Below are positions 1 to 8,574 of a DNA stretch of 64,000 nucleotides, in pieces; the stretch's first letter is position 1, and the number at the start of each line of letters is the position of its first letter. Location: assembly GCA_028280455.1 (NCBI GenBank), contig JANQLT010000057.1, positions 62,001 to 126,000 on the forward strand. The letters are read 5' to 3'. A program made the translations under genes and the position numbers. The notes under the pieces are model-generated. The model searched no databases. It was not told where the DNA came from and saw only the letters and a list, made by a program, of their open reading frames with translations. The DNA comes from Kiloniellales bacterium (GTDB lineage: Bacteria; Pseudomonadota; Alphaproteobacteria; Kiloniellales; JAKSDN01).

Positions 1-1
1 G

Positions 2-301
2 CGCTTGGACGAAATCGCCACGACGATCCGCAGCAAGAACGCGGGGCCCTGTCTCCTGACCCTCGACCTGATGTTCCCCTCCCGCGAAGGCTTCGAGTTC
101 GTGCGAGCCCGGCTCTCCGATCTACAACTCCAGGTATCGGAACGCTACGCCAAGCCGCTCGAGCAGGTGCGCGTCTTCGCCTACGAGCCGGCGCTGGCGA
201 TCAAGATCACCATGCCCCGGGACGTCGTGTCGGGAGACCTCGGCGACCGGGACGTCTACGGGGCGCAACAGCACGCGGCCTTGCTGGACGTCGCCCTGTG
301 A
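2..301 (+). CDS. DUF4387 family protein (5' end probably outside window)
   Basis: Small acidic protein with the RSKNAGP N-terminal motif and a C-terminal DVYGAQQHA motif typical of DUF4387. The frame is open to the window edge. Only about eight residues precede RSKNAGP from the TTG at position 5, slightly fewer than I expect for the family, so the true start probably lies just upstream of the window. It ends 7 bp before the AtuA-family gene, and DUF4387 and DUF1446 proteins commonly occur together. The biochemical function of the family is unknown. Confidence 0.8.
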   Translation, partial: RLDEIATTIRSKNAGPCLLTLDLMFPSREGFEFVRARLSDLQLQVSERYAKPLEQVRVFAYEPALAIKITMPRDVVSGDLGDRDVYGAQQHAALLDVAL

Positions 302-308
302 GGGCCCC

Positions 309-1703
309 GTGAGCGCGGCGCTGCGCTTGGCCGAGGCCTTCGCGCGCGGGGCCCGGCGCCCGCTGCGCATACTCGGCGCGTCCGGGCAGCTCGGCTACGG
401 CGTCCCCAGCCCGGCGCTCGAAGCGGGGCTCGAGCGCAAGCCCGACATGATCGGCTGCGACATGGGCTCGATCGACATCGGCCCGACCTACCTCGGCAGC
501 GGCACCATGGCGACCACGCGGGCCGGCGCGAAGCGCGACCTGCGGAAGGTGCTGCGCGCGGCGCGGTCGCTCGACATTCCCCTGGTCATCGGCTCCGCGG
601 GCTCCGCGGGCGCCGCGCCCCACCTCGGCGAGACCTTGGAGATCGTCCGCGAGATCGCTCGCGAGGACGGCCTCTCCTTCAAGCTGGCGAGCATCGCCGC
701 CGACATCCCCCGCGAGGCGGTGAAGCAGGCGATCCGCGCGCGCAAGGTGCTGCCCATGGACACCATGCCGGCGCTTCGCGAGGAGGAGGTCGACGCGGCC
801 AGCCATCTCGTCGCGCAGATGGGGCTCGAGGCGCTGCGGCGCGGGCTGGAGAGCGGCGCCGACGTGGTCGTCGCGGGCCGGGCTTGCGACACGGCGATCT
901 TCGCCGCCCTGCCCGCGATTCTCGGGTTCCCGCTCGGCCTGGCCACCCACATGGCGAAGATCGTCGAGTGCGCTTCGATCTGCTGCGTTCCGGGCGGGCG
1001 CGATTCCATCCTGGCCACGCTCGACGACGAGGGCTTCGAGCTGGAGAGCATGAACCCGGTCCGCGCCGCGACGCCCCATTCGGTCGCCGCGCACGGCCTC
1101 TACGAGCAGGCCGACCCCTTCGAGATTCGCGAGCCCGGCGGCCGCGTCGACCTCGGCCAGGTTCGCTACGAGGCGATCGATGCGCGCCGGACCCGGGTCA
1201 GCGGCGCCCGCTTCGAGCCGGCGACGGCCATCCGCGTGAAGCTCGAAGGCGCGCGCCTGGTCGGTCAGCGCAGCGTGCTGCTCTGCGCGACCACCGACCC
1301 CCGCTTCATCGAGCGGCACGAGACGATCTTCGCGGGACTGAAGGAGCTCGTCGGCAGCCTCGCCTGCGAGGAGGCGCCCGAGGACTACAGCCTGTTCTTC
1401 CGGCTCTACGGCGTCAACGGCGGGCACGACTGGAAGATGCCGGCGCCCGCCCCGCGCGAGGCCTTCATCCTGGCCGAGTGCATCGCGCCGACGGCGGAGC
1501 GCGCCGAGGAGGTGGTGCGGACGACCAAGCAATGCCTCCTGCACTACGGCTTCGAAGGCCGGCTATCGACGGCCGGAAACCTCGCCTTCCCCTTCACGCC
1601 GCCGGAAGTCGCGATCGGACCCGCCTTCCGCTTCAATGTGTTCCATCTCATGGAAGCGGACGACATGGAGCGGCTGTTCCCGGTGACCGTCGAAGCCCTC
1701 TAG
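309..1703 (+). CDS. Acyclic terpene utilization AtuA family protein (DUF1446)
   Basis: 464 residues from a GTG start, 7 bp after the DUF4387 gene. The N-terminal ILGASGQLGYG segment and the following CDMGSIDIGPTYLG stretch are typical of the DUF1446/AtuA family. The family is named for the Pseudomonas citronellol/geranyl degradation cluster, but most members have no proven reaction. A Gly/Ala-rich VIGSAGSAGAAPHLG stretch near residue 100 may be part of a nucleotide or CoA-binding fold. With the DUF4387 partner it is probably part of a carboxylic-acid or acyl-CoA catabolic operon beginning left of the window. It converges on the nitrilase gene 55 bp downstream. Confidence 0.85.
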   Translation: MSAALRLAEAFARGARRPLRILGASGQLGYGVPSPALEAGLERKPDMIGCDMGSIDIGPTYLGSGTMATTRAGAKRDLRKVLRAARSLDIPLVIGSAGSAGAAPHLGETLEIVREIAREDGLSFKLASIAADIPREAVKQAIRARKVLPMDTMPALREEEVDAASHLVAQMGLEALRRGLESGADVVVAGRACDTAIFAALPAILGFPLGLATHMAKIVECASICCVPGGRDSILATLDDEGFELESMNPVRAATPHSVAAHGLYEQADPFEIREPGGRVDLGQVRYEAIDARRTRVSGARFEPATAIRVKLEGARLVGQRSVLLCATTDPRFIERHETIFAGLKELVGSLACEEAPEDYSLFFRLYGVNGGHDWKMPAPAPREAFILAECIAPTAERAEEVVRTTKQCLLHYGFEGRLSTAGNLAFPFTPPEVAIGPAFRFNVFHLMEADDMERLFPVTVEAL

Positions 1704-1758
1704 GTCGCTCCCCGCTTGGGCGGAATCGGTAGCCGTCGACATCGAAACGAACCGCCTC

Positions 1759-3501
1759 CTAATGGTTGCCGCGGCCCAACAGGGGCTCGTAGTGGTGCGG
1801 CAGGCGCATGACCACCAGGTCCTTCCGCCGCACGATGTTCGTCGGATAGGGGGTGTCGAGGTTGCTCGTGTCGACCTTGGTCGAGACCACGCCGACCTCG
1901 TCGAGGATCGCCGACTCCTGCCGCGGGAAGGCGAAGGTGTCGGGGCCGAAGACGCCGCTCATACCGTGCATGTCGCGGGCCGGGTCGAGCACGTTGGAGA
2001 AGGCGAAGTAGACGTTGCTCTCGCCGCCCCTGACCCGGAAGGCATGCCAGTGGTAGGGGTCCGCGCCGGTCGGCGTCGGGTAGTTGTGGGGGATCACCGT
2101 GCCCGGATGGGAGCCGGTGAAGGTGCCCCGGATGGCCGAGGGCGCGACGACGAAGTCGCAGCCCTTGATGGCGAGACAGCGGATGGCCTCCGGATAGAGG
2201 GCGTCATGGCCGATCACCAGGCCGACACGCCCGATCGGCAGGTCGAACCACTTCCACTCGTCGCCTTGCGACGCCCAGCCGCGATCCTGCTGCGAGAGAT
2301 GCGTCTTGCGGTAGCTCCCGACCAGCCCCTCGGGGCCCGCCAGGACGGCGCTGTTGTAGAGCCGCTCGCCGTCCTGCTCGGCGAAGCCCGCGACCAGGTA
2401 CATGCGCAGGCGCATGGCGATCCGAACGAAGGCCGACACCGTCGGCCCGGTGATGACCTCCGCCGTCTTCGCGGGCTCGCCCAAGCCGGTCAGCGCCAGC
2501 TCCGGGAACACGAGAATGTCGGCGCCCTCCGCCTTCTTCGCCTCCTCGGCCAGCTCGCGCACGACCTCGAGATTGGCCGCAGCCTCGTCCGAGGGCGCGA
2601 ACTGGGCCACCGCCGCGGTCGAGACGCCGCCCTTGGGAATCGGCTTCAGCCCGTAGAGCTTGAAGAAGTCGGTGGGGTTCCAGGTGAAGCTGTTGGTCAT
2701 CAGGTCGGCGTACATGTCCGTCCGCCTGGCGGTGAAGACCGGCTCTCCGAGAACGTCGCGCTTGCGCGGCCAGGCCAGGTCGATCGTGCCGTAGATGATG
2801 CCGTCTCCCGCGTCCATCACGCTTTCGACGCTGCCGTCGGGGTTGATGATGCAGCTACCGCCGCTGAACTGCACCGTCCGCTCCAGGCCCCAGCGGTTGC
2901 TCTCGATGACGTAGCAGCAGTTCTCGAAGGCGCGGTTGATCCAGTAGGGCGCCGGCGTGCGCTCCTCGAGCCAGTTGCTGATGTGGCAGATCACGTCGGC
3001 ACCCTTGATCGCCTCGAGCCGGGCCGTCTCGAAGAAGTGCAGGTCCATGCAGACCAGCATCGCCACGCGGCCGATCTTGGTGTCGAAGACTTCGTGCGCG
3101 ACGTCGCCGTTGGCGGCCCATTTCGGCTCCGCGATATAGGGGTGGGACTTGCGGTGCTTGCCGACCACGCCCTCCGGACCGATCAGCACGGCCGTGTTGT
3201 AGTAGAGATCGGTGACCTGATCGACCTCGGGCATGCCGATGACGATGTAGCAGTCGTTGCGCTTCGCGATCTCCTGGAAATGCGCCGTCGTGTCGCCGGG
3301 GATGGTCTCGACGAAGGGCCGCACTTCCTCCCTGTTCTGCCAGCAGTAGCCGGTGGTCCCCATCTCGGGCGTGACGATGAGGCGCGCGCCCTCCGACGCG
3401 GCCTCCTCGACCAGAGCGGTGATCCGCGCGATGTTCCGCTCCTTCTCGAACATCGTCGGCTCGAATTGGACGGCGGCGGTCTTGTACTTGCTGTCCGACA
3501 T
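1759..3501 (-). CDS. Tandem-domain carbon-nitrogen hydrolase (nitrilase/amidase superfamily), second domain degenerate
   Basis: 580 residues, about twice a usual nitrilase, with two carbon-nitrogen hydrolase domains (about 5-285 and 295-575). Domain 1 has the full catalytic triad: Glu46 in TPEMG, Lys118 in HRKSH and Cys151 in VCMDLHF. Domain 2 keeps Glu334 (FPELA) and Lys399 (YRKTH), but the Cys position is Gly431 in VIGHDALYPE, where active members have ICYD. So domain 1 should be active and domain 2 is probably structural or regulatory. It is the last gene of the amiC-amiR-urt operon, 29 bp after the urtE-like gene, which suggests that it hydrolyses the amide, nitrile or urea-like compound imported by that transporter. 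The exact substrate cannot be read from sequence. Confidence 0.85.
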   Translation of the reverse strand: MSDSKYKTAAVQFEPTMFEKERNIARITALVEEAASEGARLIVTPEMGTTGYCWQNREEVRPFVETIPGDTTAHFQEIAKRNDCYIVIGMPEVDQVTDLYYNTAVLIGPEGVVGKHRKSHPYIAEPKWAANGDVAHEVFDTKIGRVAMLVCMDLHFFETARLEAIKGADVICHISNWLEERTPAPYWINRAFENCCYVIESNRWGLERTVQFSGGSCIINPDGSVESVMDAGDGIIYGTIDLAWPRKRDVLGEPVFTARRTDMYADLMTNSFTWNPTDFFKLYGLKPIPKGGVSTAAVAQFAPSDEAAANLEVVRELAEEAKKAEGADILVFPELALTGLGEPAKTAEVITGPTVSAFVRIAMRLRMYLVAGFAEQDGERLYNSAVLAGPEGLVGSYRKTHLSQQDRGWASQGDEWKWFDLPIGRVGLVIGHDALYPEAIRCLAIKGCDFVVAPSAIRGTFTGSHPGTVIPHNYPTPTGADPYHWHAFRVRGGESNVYFAFSNVLDPARDMHGMSGVFGPDTFAFPRQESAILDEVGVVSTKVDTSNLDTPYPTNIVRRKDLVVMRLPHHYEPLLGRGNH

Positions 3502-3530
3502 GCTGTCTCCTTTCCAGATCCCGCCGCCGG

Positions 3531-4226
3531 CTAGACGGCAAGATGCTTGTGCACGATCTCGTCCGAGAGCTCGCCGCTCTCGCCCTGCACCACCAGTTTT
3601 CCCTTCTCCATCACCGCGAAGCGGTGGGAGACCTCCCGCACGAATCGAACGTTCTGCTCCACGAGCAGGACGGTCAGGCCGAGCTCGCGGTTCAGCCGGA
3701 AGATCACCTGTTCGATCACCTCGACGATCGACGGCTGGATCCCTTCGTTGGGCTCATCGAGCAGAATCAGCTTGGGATCGGCGGCCAGGGCCCTGGCGAT
3801 CGCCAGCTGCTGCTGCTGGCCGCCGGAGAGCAGGCCGCCCGCCCGCTCCAGGTTCTCGACGAGATAGGGGAAGAGCTCCGCCACCAGGGCCGGGACCTCA
3901 CGCTTGCCGTCCCGCCGGGCGAAGGCGCCCATCAGGATGTTCTCGCGCACCGAGAAATCGGGGATGATCTCGCGGCCTTGCGGGACATAGGCGATGCCCG
4001 AGCGAGCCCTTTCGTGGGGCTCCGACGCGGAGATCTCGCGCTCCTCGAAGAGGATCGACCCGCTCGTCCGGTCGGTCAGGCCCATGATCGAGCGCAGGAA
4101 GGTGGTCTTCCCGGTGCCGTTGCGCCCGATGATGCTGGTGACCTCGCCCTTCTCGACCCGCAGCGTGATGCCCTGCAGGATGTGGCTGCGGCCGTAGTAG
4201 CTGTTGAGGTCGCCGGTCGCCAGCAT
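3531..4226 (-). CDS. urtE: Urea/short-chain amide ABC transporter ATP-binding protein, UrtE/LivF type
   Basis: 231-residue ABC ATPase. Walker A is GRNGTGKT, the signature is LSGGQQQQ, Walker B is LILLDEP and the EGIQPS stretch follows, as in UrtE/LivF proteins. The N-terminal LNSYYGRSHIL stretch is characteristic of UrtE. The ATG overlaps the urtD stop as TGATG, and this start gives the normal family length; the reading frame is open further upstream but inside urtD. It powers import through the two permeases upstream. Because the operon is under AmiC/AmiR-type control, the substrate may be a short-chain amide rather than urea. Confidence 0.88.
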   Translation of the reverse strand: MLATGDLNSYYGRSHILQGITLRVEKGEVTSIIGRNGTGKTTFLRSIMGLTDRTSGSILFEEREISASEPHERARSGIAYVPQGREIIPDFSVRENILMGAFARRDGKREVPALVAELFPYLVENLERAGGLLSGGQQQQLAIARALAADPKLILLDEPNEGIQPSIVEVIEQVIFRLNRELGLTVLLVEQNVRFVREVSHRFAVMEKGKLVVQGESGELSDEIVHKHLAV

Positions 4227-4972
4227 CACAGTATTCCCGTCGAGCCGAGGTAGGCGGCCCGCACCTCGGGATCCTTCTCGATCTGCTCGACCGGCCCTTC
4301 GGCGATGACCTTTCCGAGGTGCATGACGGTAATGACCTCCGCGATCTCGCGGACGAAGCCCATGTCGTGCTCGATGACGACGATGCTGTGGTCGCCCCTC
4401 AGGCGCTTGATGATCTCGGCGGTCTTGGACGTCTCTCCCTGGGTCATGCCGGCGGTCGGCTCGTCGAGCAGCACGACCTTGGGGTCCTGGGCCACCAGCA
4501 TGCCGAGCTCCAGCCACTGGGTCTCGCCGTGGCTGAGGTGGGCGGCGAGCTGCTCGGCGGAGTCCTGCAGGCCGGTCAGCTCGAGCACGTCGTCGACCCG
4601 GCGGCGATCGGCGGCCGGCAGCCGGAAGCGGAGGTTCTTGAACACCGACTGGCTGTGGCAGCGCGCCACCTCGATGTTCTTGCGGACGCTCAGGTTCCTG
4701 AACACGCTCGGGATCTGGAACTTCCGCCCGACGCCGGCCGAAGCGATCCTGTGCTCCTGCCAGTTGGTGATGGTCCGGCCGTAGACCTGGACATCGCCTT
4801 CCGCGCAAGGGATGCGACCGCTGATCAGGTCCATCAGGGTGGTCTTGCCGGCGCCGTTGGCGCCGAGCAGGACGCGCAGCTCGCCGTCGGAGACCGAAAG
4901 GCTGACCGAATCGACCGCCTTGAAGGCACCGAACTGGGCGGTGACATTCTCGACGCGCAGCGCGCTAGGCAT
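4226..4972 (-). CDS. urtD: Urea/short-chain amide ABC transporter ATP-binding protein, UrtD/LivG type
   Basis: 248-residue ABC ATPase. Walker A is GANGAGKTT, the signature region is LSHGETQWLE (the non-canonical LSHGE form usual for UrtD), Walker B is VVLLDEP and the switch region is VIEHDM. The C-terminal AAYLG motif is typical of the LivG/UrtD branch. Its start overlaps the end of urtC by 8 bp and its stop overlaps the urtE start, so the ATPases and permease are translationally coupled. It pairs with the UrtE-type ATPase to energise the UrtB/UrtC permease. Confidence 0.88.
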   Translation of the reverse strand: MPSALRVENVTAQFGAFKAVDSVSLSVSDGELRVLLGANGAGKTTLMDLISGRIPCAEGDVQVYGRTITNWQEHRIASAGVGRKFQIPSVFRNLSVRKNIEVARCHSQSVFKNLRFRLPAADRRRVDDVLELTGLQDSAEQLAAHLSHGETQWLELGMLVAQDPKVVLLDEPTAGMTQGETSKTAEIIKRLRGDHSIVVIEHDMGFVREIAEVITVMHLGKVIAEGPVEQIEKDPEVRAAYLGSTGIL

Positions 4973-6110
4973 GGCGCTTGACCTCCGCGCCGGCCGTGCC
5001 GGCCGCCGCGGCCTTCCGCGACTGGCGGCGGGCGAGACGGGCCGCCAGATCGTGCGCCACGCCGCCGAGGCCGCGCGGCAGGAACAGGACGACCAGCACG
5101 AAGATCAGCCCGATGATGGCCTTCCAGGCCTCGACCAGCGCCGCCGTCTCGCTCACCTCGGCCTCGATCCAGTTGATCGCGATCGCGCCGATGCAGGCGC
5201 CCAGAAGCGACGAGCGGCCGCCGACGGCAGCCCAGACCACCATGGCCACGGAGAAGGACAGGTCCATGAAGGTCGGCGAGGCGAACTCCGAGGCGACGAC
5301 GAAGAGCATGCCGGCGTATCCCGCGATCGCCGCCGAGACGACGAAGAAGAAGGTCTGGTACATCGGCACGTTGAAGCCGAGATGGCGCGCGCGCTGCTGA
5401 TCGTCCCTGATCGCCTGCAGGATGAGGCTCGCCCGCGTGTCGGCCAGCAGCCGCGCGGCTATCAGGACCAGCGCCAGGGAGGCGGCGCAGAGGTAGTAGG
5501 TGGAGCGGCTGTAGGGATCGAACTCGAAGCCGGCGATCGTCAGGAAGGCAAGGTCCGTCAGCCCGTTGAAGCCGTTCGTCAGCGGCTGGAGATCGATGAC
5601 GACGAGCCTGACCAGAAGCACCAGGGCCAGGGTGATGATCGAGATGAAGACGCCGGAGATCCGCTTCTTGAAGACGATCGTCCCCAGTATGCCGGCGACG
5701 ACCGCCGGCAGCAGCACGCCCATGAGCATGCCGAAGGAGACGCTCTCGAACGGCAGCCAAAGGTAGGAGCCGGGCGTGATGCAGCAGAGCTCGACGGGCG
5801 CGTCCGGCTCCGCGTTCCACAGCATGAAATCGGGGATCGGCCGGTCCGAGCCCTGTGCCAGGCTCGTGGGGCTCGCCAGCTTCAGCGACATCGCCAGCAT
5901 GTAGGCGCCGATGCCGAAGAACAGGCCCTGCCCCAGGCTGAGGACGCCGGCATAGCCCCAGGTCAAGGCGATCGAGACGCCGAGCATGCCATAGACCAGG
6001 TACTTGGACGCCCGGTTCAGCCAGAACTCGTCGCTGAACTCAGGAACGAGAAACAGGGCGACGATGAAGAGCGCGTAGGCGCCGAGCTGGATCTTCCTTT
6101 CCAAGCCCAT
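4965..6110 (-). CDS. urtC: Urea/short-chain amide ABC transporter permease, UrtC/LivM type
   Basis: 381 residues with roughly ten hydrophobic segments. The GYAGVLSLGQG motif near residue 55 is the hallmark of LivM/UrtC permeases. An insertion after it containing IPDFMLW is typical of UrtC rather than amino-acid LivM. The C terminus is basic. It forms the transmembrane channel with the UrtB-type subunit. One base separates its start from the urtB stop. Confidence 0.88.
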   Translation of the reverse strand: MGLERKIQLGAYALFIVALFLVPEFSDEFWLNRASKYLVYGMLGVSIALTWGYAGVLSLGQGLFFGIGAYMLAMSLKLASPTSLAQGSDRPIPDFMLWNAEPDAPVELCCITPGSYLWLPFESVSFGMLMGVLLPAVVAGILGTIVFKKRISGVFISIITLALVLLVRLVVIDLQPLTNGFNGLTDLAFLTIAGFEFDPYSRSTYYLCAASLALVLIAARLLADTRASLILQAIRDDQQRARHLGFNVPMYQTFFFVVSAAIAGYAGMLFVVASEFASPTFMDLSFSVAMVVWAAVGGRSSLLGACIGAIAINWIEAEVSETAALVEAWKAIIGLIFVLVVLFLPRGLGGVAHDLAARLARRQSRKAAAAGTAGAEVKRHA

Positions 6111-6111
6111 G

Positions 6112-7005
6112 TCAGCGCTCCTTGAAGGAGAAGAGCCCTTTGGGCTTGAGGATGATGACCAGGATGACGACGGCGAAGACGACCGCCCGGGCGATGATGT
6201 CGTTGCTCGCCAAGGCGACCAGCGCGTTGATCTCGCCGAGCAAGCCGGAGGACAGGATGGTGCCGTAGATGCTACCGACGCCGCCGGCCACCACGACCAT
6301 GAAGCCGTCGACCACGAGAGTCGCCCCCATGTCGGGGAAGACGGTCTTGAAGCCCGACATCATGACGCCCGCCACCCCGGCCAGGCCCGAGCCGAAAGCG
6401 AAGGTCAGCGAGTTGACGCGCTTGACGTCGATGCCGCTGGCCGCGGCCATTTCGGGATTGCGAATGATCGCCCGGACCTGCACGCCGAAGGCGGTGCGAT
6501 AGAGCAGGAACCAGGTCACGAACGTCAGCGCGATGGTGACCAGGATGATGAACATCCGGTAGCCGTTCAGCTCGGTATCGCCGAAGCTGATCGTGCCCCG
6601 GAGGAACTCGGGCACGTCGACTTTCTGCAGGCCGGGGCCCAGGCCTTCGATGTGAAGCCCGAAGAAGGAGAGGCCCAGCTCCAGCCGAACCGCCTGCTGG
6701 AGCAGGATCGAGATGCCCCAGGTCGCAAGCAGGGTATCGAGAAGCCGTCCGTAGAGCCTGCGAATGACGATCCGCTCGATCAGGAGGCCGATGAGGGCGG
6801 TGACGATGAACGCCAGCGGAATAGCGAAATAGAAGTCCAGCCCCAGCCAGATCTTCGACATGACCGTCACGTAGGCGCCGATCATGACCATGTCGCCGTG
6901 GGCCATGTTGATGACGCCCATGGCGCCGTAGGTGATCGCCAGACCCAACGCGATCAGAAGAAGGATCGAGCTCAGGCTGAGCCCGATGAAGAGCACTTCA
7001 ACCAT
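6112..7005 (-). CDS. urtB: Urea/short-chain amide ABC transporter permease, UrtB/LivH type
   Basis: 297-residue polytopic membrane protein with the LivH-family N terminus (LGLAITYGAMGVINMAHGD). It lacks the long N-terminal extension present in some UrtB proteins. An intrinsic-terminator-like hairpin separates it from the upstream binding-protein gene, which should lower permease expression relative to the binding protein, a usual arrangement in ABC operons. Confidence 0.87.
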   Translation of the reverse strand: MVEVLFIGLSLSSILLLIALGLAITYGAMGVINMAHGDMVMIGAYVTVMSKIWLGLDFYFAIPLAFIVTALIGLLIERIVIRRLYGRLLDTLLATWGISILLQQAVRLELGLSFFGLHIEGLGPGLQKVDVPEFLRGTISFGDTELNGYRMFIILVTIALTFVTWFLLYRTAFGVQVRAIIRNPEMAAASGIDVKRVNSLTFAFGSGLAGVAGVMMSGFKTVFPDMGATLVVDGFMVVVAGGVGSIYGTILSSGLLGEINALVALASNDIIARAVVFAVVILVIILKPKGLFSFKER

Positions 7006-7024
7006 CTGCGGCTATTCCGCTAGC

Positions 7025-7074
7025 AAAAAAAGGTGCCGATGCCCGCCGAGCGGTTGGCTGCCCGACGGGCACCG
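7025..7074 (-). terminator. Intrinsic terminator/attenuator between urtA and urtB
   Basis: Reading the minus strand, GGTGCC (7073-7068) pairs with GGCACC (7037-7032). Further GC pairing is possible inside, and seven T residues (7031-7025) follow at once. It lies after the urtA stop and before urtB. Partial termination here would favour binding-protein mRNA. Confidence 0.75.
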
Positions 7075-7088
7075 GCTAGCAGGCAGGA

Positions 7089-8339
7089 CTAGAGCTTCTC
7101 TTTCAAAAGACCCTTCGGTGTGCAGAAAAGATCGTCGGCGGTCTCGCCGTATGCCGAGTAGGGCAACGGCTTGATGTTCTCCGAATACTCATCGACGATC
7201 TTGCTTTGGCCGTCCGCCTGCCACTGGCCGATGCGCGGCGTCAGGGCGCAATGCAGGTTGTCGCCATCGATGGTCACCGGACCGCCCGGCGCATTGTAGC
7301 TCTGACCGCCGAGGACTTCGCGAACCGCGTCGACCTCCAGGCTGCCGGCCTGCTCGACGGCCTGCTTCCAGATGAAGACCTGGAAATAGGCCGCTTCGAG
7401 GGAGTGGTAGGTCACGATCCTCGGGTCGTTCACCTTCTTGCGGAAGTTCTCGATGAAGGACTTGTTCTCCGGCCGGTCGAGCGACATGAAGTAGGGGAAC
7501 GAGGTGTAGCTGCCGGCGGCGAACTCCGGCCCCATGGCGGCGATCTCGATCTCGGAGGTGACGGTGGCGCAGATCGGGATCTCGTCGTGCGAGAGCCCCT
7601 GGTTACCGAACTCCCGGTAGAAGGCGATGATGGAATCGCCGACCACGTTGGACAGCACGGCGTCGCAGCCGGAGTCCTTGATCTTCTTGACCATGGCGGC
7701 CCATTCCGAGTGACCCAGCTCGAGGTACTCGTCGGCCACCCACTCCGCGCCGTTGTCGTTCAGCAGCTTCTTGGTCACCTTGGCCATCTCGCGGGGATAG
7801 ACGTAGTTCGACCCGACGATGAAGACCTTCTTCTTGCCGAGCGTGTTGACCATCCAGGGAACCAGGTTGCCGAGCTGCTGGTTCGGCACGGCGCCGGTAT
7901 AGAGAACGTTGCGGGAGCACTCGAAGCCCTCGTAGTGGGTCTGGTAGTAGAGCATCGCGTTGCGTCGCTCGAAGACCGGCAGCACGGCCTTGCGGCTTGC
8001 CGAGGTGTGGCAGCCGAAGACCGTCGGGATCTTGTCCTTCAGGATCAGCTTGCGTGCCTTCTCGCTGAAGGTCTTGGGGTCGGACGCGCCGTCCTCGACG
8101 ACGACTTCCACCTGCTTACCCAGGACTCCGCCGGCTGCGTTGATCTCGTCGACGGCGAGCTCGACGGCGGTCGAAAGCAGCTTCTCGACGACGGAAAGCC
8201 CGCCGGTCTGGGAATAGAGGGCGCCGACCTGGATCTTGTCCGCGGCCAGGGCACGCCCAATGATCCCCGGCATCGCCAGGGCGGCTGTCGTGGCGCCCGC
8301 CGTCTTCAGTAGGTCTCGCCTGTTGATTCGCATGGACAT
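7089..8339 (-). CDS. urtA: Urea/short-chain amide ABC transporter substrate-binding protein, UrtA/FmdD type
   Basis: 416 residues from the ATG at 8339, which follows GGAGGAG; an in-frame ATG at 8333 is an alternative. The N terminus has a twin-arginine motif (RRDLLK) and a hydrophobic stretch ending near ALAADK, so it is exported, probably by Tat. The mature part is a periplasmic-binding fold close to UrtA, with VGALYSQTGGL, FGCHTSASRK, QTHYEGFECS and GSNYVYPRE. It is also clearly related to the upstream cytoplasmic sensor AmiC, which suggests that the two bind the same or similar ligands. The leader upstream contains an intrinsic terminator (8441-8473), as expected for AmiR-controlled antitermination. 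Family members bind urea or short-chain amides; the true ligand is not known. Confidence 0.85.
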   Translation of the reverse strand: MSMRINRRDLLKTAGATTAALAMPGIIGRALAADKIQVGALYSQTGGLSVVEKLLSTAVELAVDEINAAGGVLGKQVEVVVEDGASDPKTFSEKARKLILKDKIPTVFGCHTSASRKAVLPVFERRNAMLYYQTHYEGFECSRNVLYTGAVPNQQLGNLVPWMVNTLGKKKVFIVGSNYVYPREMAKVTKKLLNDNGAEWVADEYLELGHSEWAAMVKKIKDSGCDAVLSNVVGDSIIAFYREFGNQGLSHDEIPICATVTSEIEIAAMGPEFAAGSYTSFPYFMSLDRPENKSFIENFRKKVNDPRIVTYHSLEAAYFQVFIWKQAVEQAGSLEVDAVREVLGGQSYNAPGGPVTIDGDNLHCALTPRIGQWQADGQSKIVDEYSENIKPLPYSAYGETADDLFCTPKGLLKEKL

Positions 8340-8440
8340 CTCTCCTCCGTTCAAAGCACAACCGTCGCCGGCCTTCGAAAGAAGGCAGCGCGTTTGATCT
8401 GTTCGTTTGGGGAATTTCGGCGGCCCTGCCGAGGAACGAC

Positions 8441-8473
8441 AAAAGCCCGCGATGCCTAAAGAGCATGCGGGCT
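8441..8473 (-). terminator. Leader terminator upstream of urtA, probable AmiR antitermination target
   Basis: On the minus strand AGCCCGC-ATGC, a seven-base loop (TCTTTAG), GCAT, a one-base bulge and GCGGGCT form an 11-bp stem followed by TTTT. It lies in the 235-bp amiR-urtA gap, about 100 bases before the urtA start. AmiR/NasR ANTAR proteins act by preventing such leader terminators from forming. Confidence 0.8.
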
Positions 8474-8494
8474 GCGTTGCCATCCTAGCGCGAT

Positions 8495-8518
8495 GCGAGT
8501 AGCTCGCTCGCCACTCAC
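8495..8518 (-). promoter_or_regulatory. Leader hairpin with six-base loop, candidate part of ANTAR RNA element
   Basis: On the minus strand GTGAGTGGC and GCTACTCGC form nine pairs, two of them G-U, around the six-base loop GAGCGA. It sits just before the leader terminator. ANTAR targets are two hexaloop hairpins with A at loop position 1 and G at position 4. This loop does not have that pattern, so only the hairpin itself is secure. A CTCACCA/TGGTGAG pairing further upstream (about 8515-8557) is a competing structure. Confidence 0.4.
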
Positions 8519-8574
8519 CAATGGCCTCCCCAATGAACTCCAAGGAGGGGACTGGTGAGCGTATGTCGATTCAC

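Noticed and set aside
207-1544. 445-codon minus-strand frame
   Set aside because: Antisense to the AtuA-family gene, whose product has clear family motifs; the antisense translation is low-complexity.
7089-8339. Firm assignment of the transporter to urea
   Set aside because: Family similarity is to UrtA, but control by AmiC/AmiR and a nitrilase at the operon end point equally to short-chain amides or nitriles; urea was kept only as one option.
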